Assembly (NCBI GenBank): GCA_947489825.1
Contig: CANLFL010000058.1
Location: forward strand, 1-5,617
Source of the DNA: Candidatus Nanopelagicaceae bacterium
Lineage (GTDB): Bacteria > Actinomycetota > Actinomycetes > Nanopelagicales > Nanopelagicaceae
Direction: 5' to 3'
DNA length: 5,617 nucleotides
Shown: positions 5,401-5,617 of the stretch, in pieces
Numbering within the stretch: the stretch's first letter is position 1
Layout of the letters: every line of letters begins with the position of its first letter
The notes under the pieces: model-generated
Seen by the model: the letters and a program-made list of their open reading frames with translations, nothing else
Databases searched by the model: none
Told to the model about the DNA's origin: nothing
Program-made: the position numbers and the translations under genes

Positions 5401-5617
5401 ATGGCCACAGAACTCCCCCATCTGATCTGGATCGATTGCGAGATGACGGGGCTTTCCCTCGAAAAAGATGTTCTCGTTGAGATCGCAGTCCTTGTCACCG
5501 ACTCCGAGCTCAATGTGATCGGTGAGGGTATCGACCTAGTGATCAAAGCATCACCTGAGCAATTGGCGGGGATGAATGAGTTTGTCACCCAAATGCATAC
5601 CGCCTCAGGGCTGATCA
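5401..5617 (+). CDS. orn: Oligoribonuclease Orn (N-terminal part; C-terminus beyond window)
   Basis: Orn is a DEDD-family 3'-to-5' exonuclease that degrades the 2-5 nt RNAs left by other nucleases, including pGpG. It is cytosolic and usually a dimer. The visible 72 residues match the family closely: [11 protein letters not shown] at 8-18 supplies the Exo I acidic pair Asp12 and Glu14, followed by the [21 protein letters not shown] block, then the [11 protein letters not shown] stretch just before the edge. The family is about 180-200 residues, so the Exo II and Exo III motifs lie outside the window. The ATG at 5401 fits the family N-terminus, and no Shine-Dalgarno precedes it. It is divergent from pstC across a 109-nt spacer and probably unrelated to phosphate uptake in function. 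Confidence 0.96.
   Translation, partial: MATELPHLIWIDCEMTGLSLEKDVLVEIAVLVTDSELNVIGEGIDLVIKASPEQLAGMNEFVTQMHTASGLI

Noticed and set aside
5379..5588. A 69-codon minus-strand frame opposite orn
   Set aside because: It lies antisense to a clear Orn N-terminus, runs into the orn promoter region and resembles no known family.
1..5617. Search for mobile elements, CRISPR repeats, toxin-antitoxin or defence genes
   Set aside because: No transposase or integrase, no spaced repeats and no target-site duplications are visible. Nearly all sequence is assigned to six housekeeping or transport genes, and every spacer is under 140 nt.

Overview
The window looks like an ordinary chromosomal segment from a low-to-moderate GC actinobacterium. 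By eye the GC content is in the 40s, and there are no signs of mobile DNA. The phosphate-uptake genes carry actinobacterial traits: PstA has an N-terminal extension with two extra membrane helices, and the control sites look like PHO boxes (11-nt GTTCACC-type direct repeats as described for PhoP in Streptomyces). Freshwater lineages of the acI/Nanopelagicales type would fit, but that placement is inference from composition and gene content only.

Layout from left to right. Bases 1-863 (minus strand) hold the N-terminal half of the ABC-F translation factor EttA, cut by the window edge. Next is a plus-strand tRNA-Arg(UCU) at 917-990. A strong hairpin at 1007-1047 can end transcripts arriving from both sides. 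The minus strand from 5291 down to 1071 then carries a complete high-affinity phosphate ABC transporter in the order pstC, pstA, pstB, pstS. Finally orn (oligoribonuclease) starts at 5401 on the plus strand and runs off the right edge.

PstC and PstA form the membrane channel, PstB is the ATPase and PstS the secreted phosphate-binding protein. pstC, pstA and pstB are packed with 0 and 6 nt between them. pstS comes last, after a 135-nt gap. Both the region upstream of pstC and the pstB-pstS gap contain a tandem pair of 11-nt repeats matching the PHO-box pattern, so pstS probably has its own phosphate-responsive promoter in addition to any read-through. No phoU and no sensor/regulator pair lies in the window.

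I see no undescribed system here. The points most worth checking are the two PHO boxes with the promoter-distal pstS, the lack of a lipobox in PstS together with its extra segment and two cysteines, the two competing pstB starts, and the apparently leaderless orn start.
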